From positions 310,001 to 374,000 of the forward strand of contig CALMVZ010000013.1 of NCBI GenBank assembly GCA_937873155.1: DNA of 64,000 nt, in the 5' to 3' direction. The notes beneath the pieces were generated by a model. That model searched no databases. It was given only the letters and a program-made list of their open reading frames with translations, and was not told the DNA's origin. Positions 60,375 to 64,000 of this stretch are shown here, in pieces. Position numbers and translations under genes: made by a program. The stretch's first letter is position 1, and every line of letters begins with the position of its first letter. Source of the DNA: an uncultured Bacteroidota bacterium (GTDB taxonomy: Bacteria; Bacteroidota; Bacteroidia; B-17B0; Aurantibacillaceae).

Positions 60375-60553
60375 GTTGTATGGTTTTATTGAATCTAAAA
60401 GAATTTAAAGCATTAAAAATCATTATTTATCGTCATATCTAAAAGCCAATAAATTATAATATGGATTTTGAGCAGAAAAAGGCTGTAAAATTAGCCTGTA
60501 AGATGCTGATTACCAAATAGAATAACTAAGTAAAAAAAAATGTGCTTTTTTTA

Positions 60554-60584
60554 TTTGCGCCAAACAATTTTGTTAGTACATTTG
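60554..60584 (+). promoter_or_regulatory. Consensus -33/-7 promoter of the tRNA/tuf operon
   Basis: TTTG (60554-60557), 19 nt, then TACATTTG (60577-60584): a perfect match to the Bacteroidota TTTG-N19-TAnnTTTG promoter. It lies 46 bases before the first tRNA. Confidence 0.85.
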
Positions 60585-60630
60585 CAGTCCCTTTTTAAAG
60601 GGTAAAAGTTCTTTGTAAAAACGATAAAAA

Positions 60631-60703
60631 GCCGAAGTAGCTCAGCTGGTAGAGCTCCTGATTTGTAATCAGGCGGTCGGGGGTTCGAGTCCCTTCTTCG
60701 GCT
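60631..60703 (+). tRNA. tRNA-Thr (anticodon TGT)
   Basis: Cloverleaf with acceptor stem GCCGAAG/CTTCGGC, D-arm AGCTCAGCTGGTAGAGCT, anticodon loop TTTGTAA and T-arm GGGTTCGAGTCCC. First gene of the cluster. Confidence 0.97.
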
Positions 60704-60714
60704 CTTTTTAACTG

Positions 60715-60796
60715 GGGGTAATACCAGAGTGGCCAAATGGGGCAGACTGTAAATCTGCTGTTTTTAACTTCGGTGGTTCGAATCCATCTTACCCCA
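60715..60796 (+). tRNA. tRNA-Tyr (anticodon GTA)
   Basis: Class II tRNA with acceptor GGGGTAA/TTACCCC, anticodon loop CTGTAAA, a long variable arm and T-arm GGTTCGAATCC. Confidence 0.95.
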
Positions 60797-60839
60797 CTTG
60801 GCTAATTAAAGAAATTAGCACATTAAGCGGAAGCAGCTC

Positions 60840-60857
60840 TCCCGATAGCTATCGGGA
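60840..60857. repeat. Perfect 18-bp palindrome
   Basis: TCCCGATAGCTATCGGGA between tRNA-Tyr and tRNA-Gly. An imperfect second copy lies at 62681-62697 after tuf. I recall this sequence as frequent in many Bacteroidota genomes. Confidence 0.7.
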
Positions 60858-60882
60858 TGGTAGGTCCGACGAAATAAAAAAA

Positions 60883-60955
60883 GCGGAAGTAGCTCAATTG
60901 GTAGAGCTCCAGCCTTCCAAGCTGGAGGTTGCGGGTTCGAGACCCGTCTTCCGCT
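60883..60955 (+). tRNA. tRNA-Gly (anticodon TCC)
   Basis: Acceptor GCGGAAG/CTTCCGC, anticodon loop CTTCCAA and T-arm GGGTTCGAGACCC. Confidence 0.96.
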
Positions 60956-61271
60956 CCAAAGGAGTAAGTAAGCAAAGGGTCAAGAAGTTTATCCTGAGCT
61001 TGCCGAAGGAAGATCCGTCTTCCGCTCTTAGAATGAATGTAATTGTATATCCGAACACCAAGGAAACGAGGGATAGTAAGGAAACGATTACAGAAGAGAA
61101 ATTGTGAGAGTGAAAAAAATAACCTTCCGCGCATGCAGAGGGCAGAATACTGAAAAACTTGTGTATCACGGTTTGCAGGTCTTCTGGATGTCCCCAAAAG
61201 GAGGGACTTTTGGCATGTAAGGGAGTTAGTTCTTTTAAATTATTGTGGACTTGATCAGGAATAGAACAAAA
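60956..61271. other. Spacer between tRNA-Gly and tRNA-Thr with repeat debris
   Basis: This 316-base stretch holds no gene. It contains CCTGAGCTTGCCGAAGG (60993-61009), a motif I recall as a dispersed repeat, directly followed by a 13-base copy of the tRNA-Gly 3' end (61015-61027), and an inverted repeat CCAAAAG/CTTTTGG (61194-61213). Confidence 0.6.
61015..61027 (+). repeat. Second copy of tRNA-Gly 3' end
   Basis: CCGTCTTCCGCTC repeats bases 60944-60956 at the tRNA 3' end, 71 bases downstream. Confidence 0.6.
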
Positions 61272-61343
<72 letters not shown>

Positions 61344-61418
61344 CTCAAAAGCATTAAACGAGATTAGTTAAAACTAATATATATAAACAAAATAAAAACA
61401 AGTAAATAAACTACTACT

Positions 61419-62606
61419 ATGGCAAAAGAAAAATTCGATCGTTCCAAACCTCACTTGAACATTGGAACTATTGGTCACGTTGACCACGGAAAAACTACCT
61501 TAACTGCTGCTATTACAACTGTATTAGCTTCTAAAGGTTTATGTGAAGTTCGTGACTTCTCATCAATTGACAACGCTCCTGAAGAAAAAGAGCGTGGTAT
61601 TACTATTAACACATCTCACGTTGAGTATGCAACAGCTAACCGTCACTACGCTCACGTTGACTGTCCGGGTCACGCGGATTACGTGAAGAACATGGTTACA
61701 GGTGCTGCACAAATGGACGGTGCTATCCTTGTGGTTGCTGCTACAGACGGACCAATGCCACAAACCCGTGAGCATATCCTTCTTGCGCGCCAGGTAGGTG
61801 TACCTCGTATCGTTGTGTTCATGAACAAAGTTGACATGGTTGAAGACGCTGAGTTATTAGACCTTGTTGAAATGGAAGTTCGTGAATTATTGACTTTCTA
61901 TAAATTCGATGGTGACAAAACTCCGATCATTCGTGGTTCTGCATTAGGCGGATTAAATAACGATCCGAAATGGGTTGATAAAATTATGGAGTTGATGGAA
62001 GCTGTTGATACATACATTCCAATTCCTCCGCGTGATAAAGATAAGCCGTTCCTGATGCCGGTTGAAGACGTGTTCACGATCACTGGTCGTGGTACTGTTG
62101 CTACAGGCCGTATCGAAACAGGTGTAATTAACTCTAACGATGCAGTTGACATCATTGGTATGGGTGCTGAGAAATTAGCTTCTACTGTTACAGGTGTTGA
62201 GATGTTCCGTAAGATCCTTGATTACGGTGAGGCTGGAGATAACGTAGGTTTATTACTACGTGGTATCGAGAAAAAAGATATCCGTCGCGGGATGGTTATC
62301 GCGAAACCAGGTTCAGTAAAACCACACGCTAAATTCAAAGCTGAGGTTTATATTTTGAAAAAAGAAGAAGGTGGTCGTCACACACCATTCCATAACAAAT
62401 ATCGTCCTCAATTCTATTTCCGTACTACTGACGTAACAGGAGAAGTGGAACTAGAAGCAGGCCGCGAAATGGTTATGCCTGGTGACAACGTTACTATCAC
62501 TGTTAACTTGATCAACCCAATTGCAATGGATAAAGGTTTACGTTTCGCTATCCGCGAAGGTGGACGTACAGTTGGTGCAGGTCAGGTAACTGAGATCTTA
62601 GCATAA
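61419..62606 (+). CDS. tuf: Translation elongation factor Tu
   Basis: A 395-residue EF-Tu, full length. GTPase motifs GHVDHGKTT (19-27), [11 protein letters not shown] and MNKVDMVED; domain 2 ([14 protein letters not shown]) and domain 3 ([15 protein letters not shown], ending [10 protein letters not shown]) are intact. It brings aminoacyl-tRNA to the ribosome. It sits inside a tRNA cluster, as in many bacteria, and ends at a strong hairpin. Confidence 0.99.
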   Translation: MAKEKFDRSKPHLNIGTIGHVDHGKTTLTAAITTVLASKGLCEVRDFSSIDNAPEEKERGITINTSHVEYATANRHYAHVDCPGHADYVKNMVTGAAQMDGAILVVAATDGPMPQTREHILLARQVGVPRIVVFMNKVDMVEDAELLDLVEMEVRELLTFYKFDGDKTPIIRGSALGGLNNDPKWVDKIMELMEAVDTYIPIPPRDKDKPFLMPVEDVFTITGRGTVATGRIETGVINSNDAVDIIGMGAEKLASTVTGVEMFRKILDYGEAGDNVGLLLRGIEKKDIRRGMVIAKPGSVKPHAKFKAEVYILKKEEGGRHTPFHNKYRPQFYFRTTDVTGEVELEAGREMVMPGDNVTITVNLINPIAMDKGLRFAIREGGRTVGAGQVTEILA

Positions 62607-62626
62607 TTGCCATAGTTTATATATAG

Positions 62627-62676
62627 GCAAAATGGCCCCTTCCCTTTGTTTTGGAAGGGTGCCATTTTGCTGTTTT
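62627..62676 (+). terminator. Hairpin terminator after tuf
   Basis: Stem GCAAAATGGC/GCCATTTTGC with an inner pair CCTTCC/GGAAGG, then a short T-rich run. It would reduce read-through from tuf into tRNA-Trp and secE. Confidence 0.75.
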
Positions 62677-62680
62677 ATAA

Positions 62681-62697
62681 TCCCGATAGCTATAGGG
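62681..62697. repeat. Imperfect copy of the CCCGATAGCTATCGGG palindrome
   Basis: TCCCGATAGCTATAGGG, one mismatch to the palindrome at 60840; directly after the tuf terminator. Confidence 0.6.
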
Positions 62698-62756
62698 CCC
62701 TTTTGGAGAGGGAAAAGAGCAAAAGTTCTTTAAATTTTGAAACATTGAATGCAAGA

Positions 62757-62827
62757 ACGGGCATAGTTCAATGGTAGAATAGCGGTCTCCAAAACCGTTG
62801 ATGGGAGTTCGAATCTCTCTGCCCGTG
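62757..62827 (+). tRNA. tRNA-Trp (anticodon CCA)
   Basis: Acceptor ACGGGCA/TGCCCGT, anticodon loop CTCCAAA, T-arm GGAGTTCGAATCTCT. Located in the usual tuf/tRNA-Trp/secE order. Confidence 0.95.
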
Positions 62828-62913
62828 CAAAACAGTTGGTAGTTGATAGTTCGGAATTGGGAGAAAAACCTGAATTCTACGAACTGCGAACTACGAACTA
62901 AAAACTAAAAATT

Positions 62914-63114
62914 ATGAGTAAAATAAAAACATATTTTGAAGAAACTACCAATGAGTTGGTAAGTAAAGTGAGTTGGCCTACCTGGCAGGAATTACAGGGA
63001 AGCGCCATGGTAGTTATGGTGGCTTCAATAATTATTGCGCTTGTGGTTTTTGCCATGGACTCAGCATTTGGAAAGCTAATGGAACTGGCTTACCAGATGA
63101 TTAACGGAATGTAA
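62914..63114 (+). CDS. secE: Preprotein translocase subunit SecE
   Basis: A 66-residue single-span protein: amphipathic helix with EELVSKVSWPTWQEL-type motif (12-27, VSKVSWPTWQEL), and a membrane helix (about 31-53). This is the short SecE form that clamps SecY. It is followed after 23 bases by nusG. Confidence 0.95.
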   Translation: MSKIKTYFEETTNELVSKVSWPTWQELQGSAMVVMVASIIIALVVFAMDSAFGKLMELAYQMINGM

Positions 63115-63137
63115 ATTAATTAGAAGATTTTTTGATC

Positions 63138-63719
63138 ATGGTACAACCAAAAACAAAATCGAAACTTGATCCTGCAACTGCTGCAAAAAAATGGTACGTA
63201 GTACGTGCTATCAGCGGCCAGGAAAAAAAGGTGAAGCAATATATTGAAGTGGAGATCAACCGTCTTAAGCTTAACGATTACGTTTCGCAAGTGTTGATCC
63301 CGACTGAAAAAATTATCCAGATCCGTAACGGAAAGAAGATCGCGAAAGAGCGTTCGTTCTATCCGGGCTATGTTTTAATTGAAGCTCTTTTAGTAGGTGA
63401 AATTCCTCACACCATTAAAAACATTACAGGTGTAATTGGTTTTTTAGGTGAAACAAAAGGTGGCGATCCTGTACCAATGCGTTTATCAGAAGTAAACCGC
63501 ATCTTAGGTAAAGTGGATGAGTTAACTGAGGCTGAAGGAACTGTTACTACAAATTATGTAGTAGGTGAATCAGTGAAAGTAATTAATGGTCCGTTCAACG
63601 GATTCAATGGTATCATTGAAGAAGTTAACGAAGAGAAAAAGAAAATTAAAGTTACAGTTAAGATCTTCGGCCGTAAAACTCCAGTTGAGTTGAATTACGG
63701 AGAAGTAGAAAGAGAATAA
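63138..63719 (+). CDS. nusG: Transcription termination/antitermination factor NusG
   Basis: A 193-residue protein: NGN domain (about 18-125, KKWYVVRAISGQEKKVKQYIE, SFYPGYVLIE) and C-terminal KOW domain (about 138-193, VGESVKVINGPFNGFNGIIEEV). The ATG at 63138 is chosen over a TTG two codons earlier. It couples RNA polymerase with Rho or the ribosome. Confidence 0.97.
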   Translation: MVQPKTKSKLDPATAAKKWYVVRAISGQEKKVKQYIEVEINRLKLNDYVSQVLIPTEKIIQIRNGKKIAKERSFYPGYVLIEALLVGEIPHTIKNITGVIGFLGETKGGDPVPMRLSEVNRILGKVDELTEAEGTVTTNYVVGESVKVINGPFNGFNGIIEEVNEEKKKIKVTVKIFGRKTPVELNYGEVERE

Positions 63720-63907
63720 AAACATTGAAGGTTAAGTCCTGACACGAGTCCGCTTTGCTGCTTCCAACTCAAAGTAAAACTAGTCAGAAACGGAACCAAC
63801 AATAAAACAAAGATGAAGTCATAGGTGAGACATTGACAACATCGCTAAACAAACGGTAAAGCAGAACAAAGTACGCTTTACCATAATTTAAAAAATAAAT
63901 AAAGAAG
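63720..63907 (+). promoter_or_regulatory. Leader region in front of rplK
   Basis: A 188-base gap with a hairpin GGTAAAGC/GCTTTACC near its end (about 63855-63883) and an A-rich stretch before the ATG. It may be a leader for L11-L1 autoregulation or mRNA processing; no consensus promoter is seen. Confidence 0.35.
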
Positions 63908-64000
63908 ATGGCAAAAGAATTATCAGCAATAGTGAAGCTTCAGATTAAAGGTGGAGCTGCTAACCCATCTCCGCCAATTGGTCCTGCATTAGGTGCAAAA
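63908..64000 (+). CDS. rplK: Ribosomal protein L11, N-terminal part (runs off window)
   Basis: The first 31 codons are visible: [16 protein letters not shown], then [14 protein letters not shown], the conserved L11 N-terminus with the Pro-rich loop that binds translation factors. Continues past base 64000. Confidence 0.97.
   Translation, partial: MAKELSAIVKLQIKGGAANPSPPIGPALGAK

Noticed and set aside
61015-61027. Possible truncated tRNA gene
   Set aside because: Only 13 bases of the 3' end are present, far too little for a pseudo-tRNA; kept only as a repeat.

Overview
The window is from an AT-rich member of the Bacteroidota. Three things show this. Eight large secreted proteins end in type IX secretion (T9SS) C-terminal domains, six of type A and two of type B, and a PorP/SprF partner gene is present. 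A TTTG-N19-TAnnTTTG promoter (the Bacteroidota -33/-7 type) precedes the tRNA/tuf operon. Typical families of the phylum also occur (DUF4956 with a VTC domain, DUF2490, LytTR response regulators, a long PurF, a cysteine-poor DksA relative). I cannot name the genus.

Layout. 1-398: start of a secreted glycosidase-like gene leaving the window. 868-8281: one tight rightward operon (DksA-like, P-domain/CotH, small secreted protein, VTC polyphosphate polymerase, DUF4956, DUF2490, small CTD-like protein, GH26-like enzyme). 15417-8282: a convergent leftward operon (carbohydrate-binding-like protein, GH15 glucoamylase, TPR protein, outer-membrane barrel, second GH26-like enzyme). The two operons meet stop to stop with no spacer. 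15.6-26.9 kb: a block of small secreted, lipoprotein or hydrophilic genes, a FAD/Rieske oxidoreductase, an Hpt protein, two paralogous LytTR response regulators and a sugar nucleotidyltransferase. 26.9-33.7 kb: housekeeping and accessory genes (MeaB, AMP nucleosidase, HsdR-N-domain protein, T9SS propeller, esterase, DnaN). 33.8-56 kb: DUF4340, PorP/SprF, three more CotH proteins placed around purF, a TonB-type receptor operon, and a 1521-residue repeat-rich secreted protein. 56-60.4 kb: radical SAM protein, AlkD, DsbD and a DsbD-N-domain protein. 60.5-64 kb: tRNA-Thr, Tyr, Gly, Thr, tuf, tRNA-Trp, secE, nusG and the start of rplK.

The observation I think most worth following is a shared promoter architecture. 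At least eight genes between 15.4 and 26.9 kb have the motif TTACCGAAT (core ACCGA) on their coding strand, and in each case a TAnnTT-type -7 box begins exactly 34 or 35 nt after the first base of ACCGA. There is no canonical -33 TTTG at the expected place. This looks like an activator-dependent regulon covering the Hpt gene, the nucleotidyltransferase, the glycoside-hydrolase operon, a 5 x 31-residue repeat protein and several small stress-like proteins. A looser AACGAA form at the same 34-nt distance precedes the DksA/CotH operon, one LytTR gene and two T9SS cargo genes. The regulator is not identified by the sequence; the two LytTR regulators inside the block are the obvious candidates, but this is inference.

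The second system of interest is the CotH/VTC/DUF4956/GH26 locus facing a GH15/GH26 operon, together with four CotH-type proteins in one 64-kb window. It may be a surface-matrix production or modification system.
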